Notes: generated by a model from the sequence alone, not told the origin. Positions 19,610-30,107 are shown, counted from the stretch's first letter. The stretch: DNA of 64,000 bases from Sacculina carcini (GCA_916048095.2 OU696571.1:8802001-8866000); one strand, 5' to 3'. Program-made: numbers and translations.

Positions 19610-22474
19610 TCATCTGACATAGTCGGCCATCCACACTGGTGGCCGTCTGTTACGCTGTGATCTTCTCGGAACTTCCACTGTATTGCCCTCTGATTCAACG
19701 GCTGACCGGTCGTCTTCTGAATCATCTTCAATGAACAATCGACGGATATCAAGGACGTGTCTCGGAACACCGTCAACATCCACTATATTTTCCGAACGTA
19801 CACCAGTGACTTTCCCCTCTGTCCACCTGGACGTGCATCGTCTGTCGCTCGGTTTCACCACCACCGTATCTCCTAACTTGTATCGCGAATTGGTGGTGTC
19901 ACGCATCTGTGTTGTTTTGGCAGCAGGATGCCTCCAGTGGTAATTAAATATCGCTTCCGATGGTGCTGTACTGCCATTGGCATTCTCCTTTGCCGCCAGA
20001 TTGTACCAGAATACCATCTTCAGTGGACTGTCTCTGGATCTTGATGCCATCACCTTGATTGTGCGGTGCATACGTTCTGCAATACCGTTCCCTGATGGTC
20101 TATAGGCCGCCCTGTAATGCTGAAGTATATTATATGCCTTGCACAATTCTGCAACCTCGTAAGATCGAAACGCACGACTGTTGTCCATAAGAAATTCTTC
20201 CGGTGGCCCTCTCTCTAGGAGTATTTGCGTCAGATGCCGACATATATCTTTGGCGTTTTCAGAGGCCACTTCACGCCATATCGCAAAGCGACTTGGACCA
20301 CAATCAATTAGTGTTAGATATGACTGTCCACGATAGTACGTCACATCCAACGCTAAGCGTGTCCAATTTTCACGAACACTAAGTTCACCGGGCTCGTGAC
20401 ACACAGGAGCTGGGTCTACCATCTTACAGACTCTACACCGCTTCACAACGGCTTCCACACTTTCTCTTCGCACCGAAGGGTCCACCAATCTCGCCAAATA
20501 CAGTGTTCTCTCAGTACCAAAATGGTGGTCCGAGTGCAGTCTTTCAATGTCGACGACTGGCGCTATTACAGCAGCCACTGTATTTGCCCTCATCCAAGTC
20601 TTCGGAACGCGTGTTAATACATCAGCCTTGTTTTTCTCCGATGGAACCAGTGTCAAAGAAATACTAAGTTTCAACTCATCAACGAGTTCTTTCAAAATTG
20701 ACAGTCGTCGTTTCACAAGTATCTCTGACATTCCCGTCACCTTCATTCTTCTATCACCTTCCAGAGTCGAGCGTACCCATCTCAAAACAGTGGCAGAATC
20801 AGTATACACTTCAATCACTTTCAAGTCCCACTTTAGAGCCAGGTTGACGCCTTTCAGTACAGCATCTAATTCAGCAAGGTTTATATGCTGACAATCATCC
20901 GACTTCCGGAGCCAAGCTGCATCCTCCACTATTTGGCCACAAATTTCTACAGCAGCACCGACAGCTAAGCTACTCGCATCGCACCACACACTGCCTTTTG
21001 GTGTCGATGACACATAAAAAGTCCCTCTCACAGGATCTTCTCGAGCAATTCGCGTCAGCATTTCTTTGAGCATTCCTACGGCTGTGCTTCCTACCTCATC
21101 TTCCCATCGTTGTCCCTCGCTTGACCGCTTAATATAACTACTCGCCACTCGAAGCCATCCACATACAGGGTAATGACCCACAATTCTGCCACAGATTGAA
21201 AACATCTCTCTACGGGTCATTTTCATTTTTATTTCATCCTCAGTCGGAAGCACGTTTCCTCGACTGAAACACACTTTTCCTCCCCTACGCGCCACCTTCA
21301 GACCCAGGACACGTCCTCCATCCAATGACTCCGGAGCTTTCGCCTCGAGTCCGTACTGGGCTAAATGTTTGGTCACTGTTTCCGCTGATACAATGTATTC
21401 ATTTACTATTACATCATCAATGTAACAATCAGTACCAGATTTCAAACGCGCATCTTGCTCCAAAACTTTCTTCACAATTGCTGTCATAATTTTCGGTGCC
21501 GAGCTTAGACCGAACCCGAGCCTGGTAAGATAATAAACAACACCTCGGAAAATCACTCGTTGATACGGCCACAACCGCCTGTCAACCTGTATCTGCAAAT
21601 ATGCAGACTTCAAATCAACAATTTTCAAGTTTCTCGACATGCGTCTCCAATTTCTCAGTGTTTCCGTACACACCGCAACATCAGCACCTGGATGACTCTC
21701 CACTGACCGATTTAACTCTCGGTAGTCTAGAACAGGTCGCACCTTATTTTTATTTACCTGCACAACTGTCATCAAAGGTATTATTCCTCTTCTGTCGTTC
21801 TGGTTTTCACATCTCTTGAGCCACCCCTTGTCAATCCATGAAAACAATTCCTCTTCCCATTGCGCCTTGACTTCGTTGGTTCTGTTACTTTGATAGCAAT
21901 CGATCTTATTCATTAAATCAGGTCTCTCGCCATCCTTCCAACACCATTTGACAACCCATGATGATCCATCAAAATCAGCGACAAAATCATTGTCATTGAT
22001 CGAAAGTTTTCTTGGGGTCACGACGTTTGCTGCACATTGCGCGCGTTCAATTGCTGGTTCACCGGAAAGTCCGGCCGTTAGTTCGTCCACGTTGGTGTTT
22101 TTAAATGATACTACCCCGTCTTTCCACGCAAATCCACCGACCACCTGAATGAAGTCCAACCCAGCTATTGCATCCACACCTTGAAGCAACTTTCCAATCA
22201 CTATGCACTTCACCTTCTGTGAGACACCATTCACGCTTAGACAAAGATTCACAGTGCCTAACGTATCCACTTCTTTTCCATCAACTCCCATCACGACGCC
22301 CTTACTCAACGAATAATATGGTAGCACCCATGAACCAACTAATGACTGTGTGCATCCAGTATCAATGAGAATCCTACCGGGGCGACCACCAATAAAACCA
22401 TCTACAATTGGAAGCGCCATTAATGAGAACTTGGAGAAATTTCCGGCGCAGAAACTTCTCCCTTGGCGTTTCCC
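19610..22474 (-). CDS. PheLTR-2 protease-RT-RNase H-integrase
   Basis: An open frame of about 950 residues with no start of its own, entered from gag at the heptamer 22468-22474. Domains in order: aspartic protease (RILIDTGCTQSLVG), RT (VRPVLDYRELN; catalytic YIDD in CYIDDVIVNE at about 21410-21430), RNase H (VWCDASSLAVGAAVE, INLAELDAVLKGVNLALKW, YTDSATVLRW) and integrase (HHFGTERTLYLAR and CRVCKMVD for zinc; catalytic DVTYYRG, LMDNSRAF and NGIAERMHR). The C-terminus is acidic then basic (RRSQRNRRPPVWMADYVR). All catalytic residues I can identify are present. The RNase H and integrase styles differ from Gypsy-1 and Gypsy-2 but match PheLTR-1 and IleLTR-3. Confidence 0.9.
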   Translation of the reverse strand, partial: GKRQGRSFCAGNFSKFSLMALPIVDGFIGGRPGRILIDTGCTQSLVGSWVLPYYSLSKGVVMGVDGKEVDTLGTVNLCLSVNGVSQKVKCIVIGKLLQGVDAIAGLDFIQVVGGFAWKDGVVSFKNTNVDELTAGLSGEPAIERAQCAANVVTPRKLSINDNDFVADFDGSSWVVKWCWKDGERPDLMNKIDCYQSNRTNEVKAQWEEELFSWIDKGWLKRCENQNDRRGIIPLMTVVQVNKNKVRPVLDYRELNRSVESHPGADVAVCTETLRNWRRMSRNLKIVDLKSAYLQIQVDRRLWPYQRVIFRGVVYYLTRLGFGLSSAPKIMTAIVKKVLEQDARLKSGTDCYIDDVIVNEYIVSAETVTKHLAQYGLEAKAPESLDGGRVLGLKVARRGGKVCFSRGNVLPTEDEIKMKMTRREMFSICGRIVGHYPVCGWLRVASSYIKRSSEGQRWEDEVGSTAVGMLKEMLTRIAREDPVRGTFYVSSTPKGSVWCDASSLAVGAAVEICGQIVEDAAWLRKSDDCQHINLAELDAVLKGVNLALKWDLKVIEVYTDSATVLRWVRSTLEGDRRMKVTGMSEILVKRRLSILKELVDELKLSISLTLVPSEKNKADVLTRVPKTWMRANTVAAVIAPVVDIERLHSDHHFGTERTLYLARLVDPSVRRESVEAVVKRCRVCKMVDPAPVCHEPGELSVRENWTRLALDVTYYRGQSYLTLIDCGPSRFAIWREVASENAKDICRHLTQILLERGPPEEFLMDNSRAFRSYEVAELCKAYNILQHYRAAYRPSGNGIAERMHRTIKVMASRSRDSPLKMVFWYNLAAKENANGSTAPSEAIFNYHWRHPAAKTTQMRDTTNSRYKLGDTVVVKPSDRRCTSRWTEGKVTGVRSENIVDVDGVPRHVLDIRRLFIEDDSEDDRSAVESEGNTVEVPRRSQRNRRPPVWMADYVR

Positions 22475-23167
22475 GGCCTGCATGGACACTCTCTAGCCAA
22501 ATGGGTTGGCTCGCCACAAATCCAACAAAGTCTGTTGTTGGATTGGTTGTTGTTGTTCCGATTTGGCATTCTCGGACAGAATCGTGCGACGTGCGTGCCG
22601 CGGCGTTCCAAACACTGAACACTCTGCCTGGGTGCAGGTCCATTCCTTGGTCCGATGACAGCAACTGCTGCTGATTGATTCTCGTGGAGCTCCGACATGA
22701 GGGCTCTCGTGCGCTCCACAACAGAAGACAAATTCATGCTTTCAATGCCAGCTGTCGCTCTGAGTTCTCGCGACACCGCCGACGGCAAACCGACCACAAA
22801 TGCTCGCAGCAGCAGTATGTTGTTGGCTATGCCGGCAAGGCGAGCCAACTGGCGCAACTCTGCCATGTATACATCCACAGGCTCGTCTCGCCAAACTCGC
22901 TGCGAGAATTGTTCATACGCCTTGAAGGGATTCACTGAATACGCGTTCAGCAACGCCAACTTGATCTGATGAATATCCCGTTTTTTGCTGCGCACTGAGC
23001 TCAGTATACACGGAAAGTGCGCTACCCTCGAGAAACATCGGTAACACTGTTTCAGGGTTTTCCACGCCTCTCAATTGGACGATCAAATCAAATTTGTCCA
23101 GCCAGTCATTCACATTGCTGGAGCCATCAAACGTCCGCACAACTTCTGTCAACTTAACATTAGCCAT
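22420..23167 (-). pseudogene. PheLTR-2 gag with a frameshift in an A run
   Basis: The ATG at 23167 lies 3 nt past the primer site and begins MANVKLTEVVRTFDG. The first 60 or so residues match PheLTR-1 gag. The frame then changes at a run of six A (minus strand; 22981-22986) and continues as IHQIKLALLNAYSVNPFKAY to one zinc knuckle, CWICGEPTHLAREC. It ends at 22420. PheLTR-1 gag is continuous across this point, so the shift is a lesion or a sequencing error, not a programmed site. The last 55 nt overlap pol, where the separate GGGAAAC site lies. Confidence 0.85.
22468..22474 (-). promoter_or_regulatory. Probable -1 frameshift heptamer G GGA AAC
   Basis: On the minus strand GGGAAAC lies in the gag-pol overlap. 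In the gag frame it is read C-CG|G GGA AAC, the phase needed for tandem -1 slippage. The same heptamer, phase and neighbours recur in IleLTR-3 (62170-62176). Confidence 0.65.
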
Positions 23168-23170
23168 ATT

Positions 23171-23182
23171 GCCGAAATAGCT
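23171..23182 (-). promoter_or_regulatory. PheLTR-2 primer site complementary to the tRNA-Phe 5' end
   Basis: The minus strand reads AGCTATTTCGGC directly after the LTR end CCTTACA. No TGG-type 3'-tRNA site is present between the LTR and the gag ATG 3 nt further on, so no room exists for another primer site. Confidence 0.72.
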
Positions 23183-23426
23183 TGTAAGGAAAAATATGTA
23201 TTCACAAAACACGTCGGTATGATTTCAACTCCGAACAACAACAACCCCGCACATTGTGAGAATTCAACATTCCCTCATCCGTTCCCATGGCAACATCAAA
23301 CATTAGTCAATACGCAATACACAATTCTACAGCTTAATTATATATAACGTGGCTTCATACGCAAGACTCTTTCATTCATACAAATGCACACAATAAGTAA
23401 ATATCATAATGCTAATACATACAACA
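23183..23426 (-). repeat. PheLTR-2 5' LTR
   Basis: 244 bp; identical by eye to 19347-19590. Confidence 0.9.
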
Positions 23427-23435
23427 AATAACCAT

Positions 23436-23795
23436 ACACTCGTCCTGTGTGCTAGTGTGTGCGGCATCATATGATTGTGTGAAACCTACTTGGCCTCGTG
23501 CTGCAGTGCAGTACAGCGCGCCGATTTTTACACCGGTGTATTCGCCGAATCATCGACAACACCGCTCCGCTTCTGGTGGGGGAGCTCTGTGGTGCGCCTC
23601 GTGCAACAGCGTCACGCACTACTTCGGGGAACCTGCCAGAAGCACACGCGCAGTATCATCTGCCCTTGCAGCGTTTTGTGTGCGGCATCATATGACACAA
23701 TCATATGCATCTGCATGTGCGGTGCAACCTTGTGCATATGTGTCCTTTGTCGCAATAAACAGTCGGTCCAGAACACTCGTCCTGTGTGCTAGTGT
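23436..23795 (+). repeat. 314-bp segment between 23-bp direct repeats
   Basis: ACACTCGTCCTGTGTGCTAG plus TGT occurs at 23436-23458 and 23773-23795. The enclosed DNA is GC-rich, has two copies of TGTGCGGCATCATATGA and an AATAAA at about 23753. It may be a retroposed insert with a long target duplication, or a solo LTR; I cannot classify it. Confidence 0.45.
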
Positions 23796-23821
23796 AGCTC
23801 CGTGGCGAGTCAACCGCCACA

Positions 23822-24052
23822 AGCGCATATAACCACATATGCGAGCACAAATAATCAACGGCAAGAATAAATAAAATGGATCCAATGTAGCAAACACGTA
23901 TACACACAATATACAGTAACATCAAAACCAGATCAAGCACACAAGAGAAAGCTAAAAGATTTCTGAAAACAACAGGCAGCAGAAAATAAACGTGCGCTTA
24001 TCAGTTTAACCAATTAATCACCTGTGGTATTAACAAACCAAATAGCTATCAA
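23822..24052 (+). repeat. Left arm of a 230-bp inverted repeat
   Basis: It is the near-perfect reverse complement of 26235-26462 (for example ATGGATCCAATGTAGCAAAC against GTTTGCTACATTGGATCCAT). The arms enclose 2.2 kb holding a Rep1 foldback and the hAT-like element. Confidence 0.75.
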
Positions 24053-24054
24053 AG

Positions 24055-24400
24055 CCATTCCCACAACAAAACACAACAAACAATGGAATTGGTCCATACA
24101 ACTTCCACTGCAACAAAATATGACACCAGAATACAACATGACACCGAATAAGCACTCAAGTAAATAAAGGCCCCAATAAGACTTATTAAATCAATGTGAA
24201 CTTAGAATATAGAATAAAGAACTTAGAATAACAGATAATAACAAACCCTACACGTTTCAGTGAAGGAATTAATGTTCAGTGTTTGGAATTAATATTCAGG
24301 AATTAATGCCTTCACTGAACATTAATTCCTTCACTGAAACGTGTAGGGTTTGTTATTATTCCAATTCCATTGTTGTTTTGTTGTGGGAATGATCTTTGTT
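24055..24400. repeat. Rep1 copy 3, foldback form
   Basis: Two opposed Rep1 pieces meet at about 24280. The left reads CCATTCCCACAACAAAAC to ACGTTTCAGTGAAGGAATTA; the right reads CTTCACTGAAACGTGTAGGG to TTGTTTTGTTGTGGGAATG. Several TTCACTGAA/TTCAGTGAA spacers lie at the centre. Confidence 0.65.
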
Positions 24401-24498
24401 CAGGAAAATAGCTGCAGACGTTGAAGAATTAATTGTCTCACTCCGCTACGGGAATACTCTACGGGAGCTTGTAGGATTTTTTAGTGTTGTGTTATAAG

Positions 24499-25749
24499 TA
24501 GGGCTGTCAAAAGTTAATAAAGTTACTTTTTCACCTAAAGGTCACTTTTACATAAGCTACCTAAAACTGCATGAAAAAGTTGTGTACCATAATTATTAAA
24601 AAAGTTATTAGGTTACCAAAAGTTACTTTTTCATCGTTAGGTTACTTTTTTGCTTTTAAGGTTACTTTTTCATCGTCAGGTTACCTTTTGTTATTTTTCT
24701 TGTTATTAGGTAAGTATACCACGAGTTTGGTGACTTTTTGCAGATAAGAGGCACAAAAACGGTATATATGAGGATAAAATAGGAGAAGAGATGGAATATT
24801 AGGTCTGAAGATCCATAAATGTCAACATTTCTGCTCTTAGGATTTAGCAATTGATATTCTTCCTAATATCCGTGCTACTTGATATTTATACGTTTTTGGG
24901 TACGCAGGATAGTGTAATTCCATTTTAGGAAATGGCCACGAACCGGAGGGTTTCGTGAGAAGTTCGGAGCGTGGTATAGTACGATGTGTGAACTCTCTAT
25001 ACCAGATACTGCACTGTAGCACTTGACAGTACGTATTTACTTGAACAGGAATTTGCACGGGATTTTCAGGGCGTGAGATCGCGCCATTATCCCACGTTTG
25101 ACATATGGGAGGACGGGGGGCATTCACACATGCATTTACGCTCACAATAATATACAAACTGCAGTACGCGCTATTTGATAAAAAGTTCCATTGAAAAAAT
25201 ATAAAGAAAATTATTGCGACCATTACTAAAAATATTTACATTTGCAATTAGTGTATTTCGCATTTGTATGTGCTTTCCACTTAAAATTATATTTTGATGG
25301 TTATGCTCCTTTTTCGATGTTAGCTAAATGATGTTAAGTCACTTTTGGTTGTTTTTTGTAAAAATGGTACCAGATTGGAGAGGGTGGAAAAGTAGTACCA
25401 ACTCGGAAAGATGATAAAAAAGAAGGACTGGTGTATTTTCTTCCTTCAGAACTGCAAACAGAAATTCACCTTTTTTGAAGGTTATTTTTACGAAGGTTAG
25501 GTTATTTTTATGTTACTTTTTACAGGTTATTATGTTACTTTATATGTTCACAAACAAACAACAAACAACCCGTGTACTTCATATAGCGCACTAATCAGCA
25601 AAGGCGTGATAAACATGTGAGAAAACGATACAAAAGTGATGATAACATTAAAACTCATAGGTTATTTTTAGGTTACTTTTTTGGGTTACTTTTTCTCGAA
25701 AATAAAGTTACTTTTTTCTGATTTTTAGGTTACTTTTTTGACAGCCCTA
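24499..25749. mobile_element. Non-autonomous hAT-like DNA element
   Basis: 1,251 bp with terminal inverted repeats TAGGGCTGTCAAAA/TTTTGACAGCCCTA and an exact 8-bp target duplication GTTATAAG (24491-24498, 25750-25757). An 8-bp duplication and such termini are typical of hAT transposons. Both ends are built of GGTTACTTTTT-type units repeated every 15-40 bp; the middle (24800-25250) is unique. No transposase frame is present, so it depends on another source. Confidence 0.85.
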
Positions 25750-26110
25750 GTTATAAGATTATGGTGGGTATTGTGATATATATTGTAGTGTAATATTGTA
25801 GTGATACAGGAGTATAGTAGTGCGACTTTTGTAGTGCGGTTGTAGTTGCGTATTTGTGATATTTTTTTGTCCTAATTTCATGTTGGCATGGGTTCCTATG
25901 TATGCTGTGTTTTGGGTTATCTACATACATTTATTGGGTTGTGTGATCTTTATTTATATGCATTTGTATGTTTCGGTTTAATTTTGAGCGTGTATAGGCG
26001 CGTATTGTGTAACATTGGCTGTAAGACGCTGCTTAATCGTTGGAAGGGCAGTTGTGTAGCGTGAAGGGCGCAAGGTGTTACATGCGTGGTGCACGCATAA
26101 CTACGCTATA

Positions 26111-26119
<9 letters not shown>

Positions 26120-26173
<54 letters not shown>
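26120..26173. repeat. (TA)n microsatellite
   Basis: About 27 uninterrupted TA units. Confidence 0.95.
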
Positions 26174-26175
<2 letters not shown>

Positions 26176-26234
26176 CTCGACTGGTTTGACACTTTGTTTT
26201 AATAGTTGTTTGACTACTGCACGTTTGTTGTGAT

Positions 26235-26462
26235 AGCTGCTTGGTTTGTTAATACCGCAGGTGATTATTTGGTTAAACTGATAAGCGCACGTTCATTTTC
26301 TGTTGCCTGTTGTTTTCGGCAATCTTTTAGCTTTCTTTTGTGTGCTTGATCTGGTTTTGATGTTTCTGTATATTGTGTGTGTATACGTGTTTGCTACATT
26401 GGATCCATTCTATTTATTCTTGCCGTTGATTATTTCTGCTCGCATATGTGGTTATATGCGCT
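26235..26462 (-). repeat. Right arm of a 230-bp inverted repeat
   Basis: The inverted partner of 23822-24052. It directly adjoins the 3' end of the SINE at 26475. Confidence 0.75.
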
Positions 26463-26474
26463 ATACGAAATATA

Positions 26475-26870
26475 TTATTGATTGATTGGTCTTGTTGCTT
26501 TGTTGGTTAGTACATGAGTTAAACTGTTTTCCCTGGTGGTTAATAGGTTAAATACCTAAGTGACAGCTGCTACAGGGGAAGAAGCCGAAGCTTATGAACA
26601 CACAGGTGTGCCCCGTGCAGCGCACTGTCACCGCAGAACCGACCCTCTCCACGCTATGACGCCACAAGGACGGAATACGTATTAGAGAGGGTCACCTCCC
26701 CAGAATGCATGGCACAACCCATGACTGATATATGGTACCATCATTTTCTGCTGGGTGGAAAGGGGCTGTGGGATTGTAGAATTCGCCCAATGAAATTCTG
26801 CTCCGCCAGGTTTCGAACCACAGACCTCCCGCTTGTGAGGCGGGTGTGCTAACAACTGCACCACGGAGTC
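26475..26870 (-). mobile_element. tRNA-Val-derived SINE
   Basis: On the minus strand the first 72 nt (26799-26870) fold like a tRNA: box A TGGTGCAGTTGTTAGCA, anticodon stem-loop CCGCCTCACAAGCGG with CAC (Val), and box B GGTTCGAAACC. The outer two acceptor pairs mismatch and no CCA end or terminator follows. A tRNA-unrelated body of about 310 nt comes next, then a CAAT-type repeat tail (ATTGATTGATTGG on the plus strand at 26477-26490). The internal pol III promoter boxes look intact. It is a SINE, not a working tRNA gene. Confidence 0.8.
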
Positions 26871-27331
26871 CACAAAAGGGTGGTGGGCTTTATGTTGGTC
26901 AAACGGTGACGTGATTGATACGAGTGTCGAGAAAGTATTTCTGTGCTGGCCGTGACTGCGAAAACCCGTGTGGCGGCCGGACCTGCGGTGTGCCAGCCGG
27001 AGCCGTGAGGCTTTGCCCCCGCAAAATTACACGCGAACATAGCCTTCTCTACTGATGTGTTTAAATGCGTATGGTCAACAATCTATATATGGTCAATATG
27101 TGGATAAAGTAGGCTACTCACACTAGAAACTATTGAAGTTCATTTAATTTAAAATCACTACTCTGGGGGATGTGAGGGTATATTTACAAACATCGCTGTC
27201 CTCTTCAATAATCAAACATCAGATTCTCCACTGGGCGTCCAAGTTCAAATTGCATATTTAGTATTTGTTCACTTAGTATTCATAACACTTGTTCAGCATA
27301 CACCAATCTGATTCTACTGAGATTAAACACA

Positions 27332-27372
<41 letters not shown>

Positions 27373-28078
27373 CTCGAATTCCGTCCATGAGAAGCAGGCC
27401 ACAGCGAGCAGTGTGGCAGCTATGAGACCCCGCCTCTGAGCGGATAATACTTTCCATAGTGAAGGGGGAACCTGTAGTCATTGTGGACATGAACATCTAC
27501 ATTCCACTCTGCTAGCCCCATGGCATAACAAGATTTGATTTAGTAAAAAATGGTGATGCTTTGATTGTAAGGCGAGCTGTAAATCAGCCATGCATTGTCA
27601 GAAAACAGTCACTCAAGAGACACTTCGACAGTCAACAATGAACTAAAAAATTGGAGAATCTAAGAATGAACCAAGCCTGTGGTTCACTACAAATGACCCA
27701 TATGTGAATGCGCGTGTACACGTACACATATTTAAAACCTGTGTAGGTAGCGTTTTTCCTAAATATGCACATGCTCACGCGTAGAAAAACAAAGCACCTA
27801 TCAAAGGTTTTATTCGGTTTAATTGCCAAACAAAACTCGTGAAAATAGTAAGATATACAGGGCTGACAGCATAAGAGATGAAAAGGAGGAAAAACGAAAA
27901 CAGATGGAGCATGCAATGAACACATGTGGAAAAGACGCTCAGAACGAAATCCCCAAGAAACTCATGTTTGGCGCCTACAATATGACTACACCACAAACAC
28001 AGTAATACAAGGTTCCTCAAAAGTACACAAAGACAAATATCACTGATAATGAAACACGCCCTTAGATAATAACTCAAC
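26871..28078. other. No gene recognised; contains a (TG)n run
   Basis: About 1.2 kb without convincing coding potential. A GC-richer piece (26900-27020) and a (TG)n microsatellite at about 27329-27362 are the only features I see. Confidence 0.5.
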
Positions 28079-28322
28079 GTCTGCAGCTATTTTCCTGAAC
28101 AGAGACCATTCCCACAACAAAACAACAATGGAATTGGTCCTTACAACTTCCACTGCAACGAAAATAAGACACCAGAATAAGCACTCAAGTAAATAAAGGC
28201 CCCAATAAGACTTATTAAATCAATGAGAACTTGGAATATGATAGCAAGATACTATTCAAACAACAAATGCAATTTCATAACAGATGATAACAAACCCTAC
28301 ACGTTTCAGTGAAGGAATTAAT
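28079..28322 (-). repeat. Rep1 copy 4, left part
   Basis: An inverted Rep1 copy from CTGCAGCTATTTTCCTGAAC to TTCAGTGAAGGAATTA. A TATG-rich microsatellite and then BEL-1 split it; the rest resumes at about 57676 with GGAATTAATGTTCAGTGAAG. Confidence 0.7.
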
Positions 28323-28471
28323 TGTTGTTGTTATTATATGTATGTTATAAGGATGTATATGTATGTTATATTGTATGATGTTATATTGATGATGTTATGT
28401 TGTATGTGTGTTATATGTATGTATATGTATATTATATGTTATATGTTACATGTATGTTATTGTATGTATGT
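28323..28471. repeat. TATGT-rich microsatellite
   Basis: Irregular TGTATGTTATAT repeats inside Rep1. BEL-1 inserted here; its TATGT target duplication occupies 28467-28471. Confidence 0.75.
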
Positions 28472-28515
28472 TGTAACGCCCAACGGGTCGCTGTGCGGGT
28501 ACCCACGTACCAATG
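28472..28515 (+). repeat. BEL-1 5' LTR, first 44 bp
   Basis: Matches 57010-57053 of the 3' LTR exactly by eye, ending at AATG where Gypsy-2 inserted. Confidence 0.85.
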
Positions 28516-28625
28516 TGTGAGACAAAAGTTTGGCGTTTCAGTCTTGGCGTAATTTGGCAACATTGTCTTTATGATGCGGATCCAAACGTTGCGAGCATGT
28601 TACGTGATGTGTAGTTATTGTGCAA
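28516..28625 (+). repeat. Gypsy-2 5' LTR, first part
   Basis: 110 bp matching 51498-51607, from TGTGAGACAAAAGTTTGG to TATTGTGCAA. Confidence 0.85.
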
Positions 28626-30107
28626 CACCAGTGCGTTATTACACAGTGCGTACACTAGTTATTGTGCGTTTCGTACAACACCAGTGGAAGTGTTACGGGC
28701 TAGTACAGGTATTGCTCCTTTATCAACGCGTCACAAAAAACTGGCTATCAGATATGCATTGAAAGCGTACTACAACAACACGCACATTTTGAAGCCACTT
28801 TTTAATTTTCACCCTGAACATTCGGACATCCCATCTGTTTTTACGAGAAGAAACCGCATTTTATCGAAAACATTTAGCAGACGTGTTTTATCCTACATTG
28901 ACGAATTCAGTATCGCTCTACCGTCGGCTGACTGCGCTGCACGGGAACACATTACGCATGCCCCATGGAGGCTATCAGTACCGAGGGTCAGCCACTTGTT
29001 TTCAGAGCCAAAAGACTTCGTACCACCTGTTGTCGTACAATCCTTGACAACAGAGCTGCTTCACAAGTTCCGTGATTTTGTTCACATTTATACCGACGGT
29101 TCGAAAGACAACGACAGAGCCGGATGTGCCGTCTATATTGCAAATACAACCGATGAGACAACACACCGATATAGACTTCCATCCTATGTCTCCGCATTTC
29201 ATGCTGAGCTATTTGCCATTTCCAAGGCTCTATACATAGCGGAAGAATACCATTACAGCAAAACACTGATTTTGACAGACTCCAAATCTTCACTGGAATA
29301 TATCTCTCATCTCATGGACCATGATCCAGTGCACGAGCAAATCCTTGGCTTATATAGTCGGATCGTACGCACAGGCAACTCTTGTGAATTTGCATGGATC
29401 CCAGGACATATGGGGATAAGTGGTAATGTTGAGGCCGACCTCCAAGCTAAAGAGTCGTTGCAAGAACCCGTCATCACTCCATATCCATTCAACAGGACCA
29501 TGGTGAAGCAATTGGTGGAACCATTCTTCATTAAACATAAAAAATGCGAATGGGAATCAAAACGTAACCGATATTTTTACGGCAAGATGGCTGACTCAGT
29601 TCACTGGTTAGATAATCGAATACCCCGTGAACTAGAAAAGAAGCTAGCGAGATTGCAGTTTGGCCACTCATACCTGACCCAAGCTCATCTTTTAGAGGGA
29701 AGACCACCTCCACAGTGTGAAAGATGCGGTGTTCGCCTAACAGTGGAACATATCCTGTTGGAATGCGGAAAATACGCTGTGGGCCGCAGACCACTGATTT
29801 CGTATTGCGACTCCCGTGACATCGATTTTAGCATCTCAAACATTTTAGACTGCACTCAGCTTGACATTATCTGATTGATAATGCATGATTGATTAGCATT
29901 GATATATCTGTACATATAAGGATAATCGTATTACTGCTCTAGATATTCCCTCTAACTTGAGTTATTTTTATAGCTTTAGGTTAAGGCAACACGAGTAGCA
30001 TGCATCTATGATGCTTGTGTAACAAAAGAGTTGCATTGTGTGATCCCTGCATCTGAGCCTAACCTGTGCTATATGCAGTAACCAATAACAACAACAACAA
30101 CAACAAC
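28626..30107 (+). mobile_element. I-LINE-1, 5'-truncated I-type LINE
   Basis: It starts with junction filler (28626-28690) in which AACACCAGTG and TAGTTATTGTGC each appear twice, then enters a LINE ORF2 mid-way. The 3' UTR after 29874 becomes nearly identical to those of I-LINE-2 and -3 from about 29909 and ends in (AAC)n at 30086-30107. Yet the protein belongs to a clearly different family from I-LINE-2 and -3. Confidence 0.75.
28690..29874 (+). pseudogene. I-LINE-1 ORF2 C-terminal part with RNase H
   Basis: About 390 residues, open to the stop at 29872-29874. It starts downstream of RT with KLAIRYALKAYY. RNase H motifs are HIYTDGSKDNDRAGCAVY, FHAELFAISKALYIAEEY, LTDSKSSLEYI and IPGHMGISGNVEAD, giving the D-E-D-D active-site pattern. 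A Cys/His motif follows, CERCGVRLTVEHILLEC, as found at the C-terminus of I/R1-type ORF2 proteins. Endonuclease and RT are lost by 5' truncation. Residues differ from I-LINE-2 RNase H at most positions outside the motifs. Confidence 0.82.

Larger units (their letters stand above)
19347..23426 (-). mobile_element. PheLTR-2, near-complete Ty3/gypsy-type LTR element
   Basis: 4,080 bp with 244-bp LTRs that look identical (minus strand TGTTGTATG to CCTTACA). It has gag with one frameshift and a full protease-RT-RNase H-integrase frame reached by a likely -1 frameshift. The primer site is the 12-nt tRNA-Phe 5'-end complement. The left flank is a (TA)n run and the right flank AATAACC, so no target duplication is recognisable. 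It is the best-preserved member of its group here and a plausible source of proteins for the TRIM elements. Confidence 0.9.

Noticed and set aside
19347..23426. A target duplication for PheLTR-2
   Set aside because: The left flank is (TA)n and the right is AATAACC. No 4-6 bp match is found, so none is claimed.
24662..25223. Short frames inside the hAT-like element as a transposase
   Set aside because: They are short, AT-rich and carry no hAT motifs. The element is only 1.25 kb.
26799..26870. Functional tRNA-Val gene
   Set aside because: The outer acceptor pairs mismatch, no T-run terminator follows, and a SINE body and repeat tail are attached.
28618..28690. Start codon and N-terminus of the I-LINE-1 frame
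   Set aside because: This stretch is Gypsy-2 LTR and junction filler; the frame is open by chance before the LINE sequence starts.
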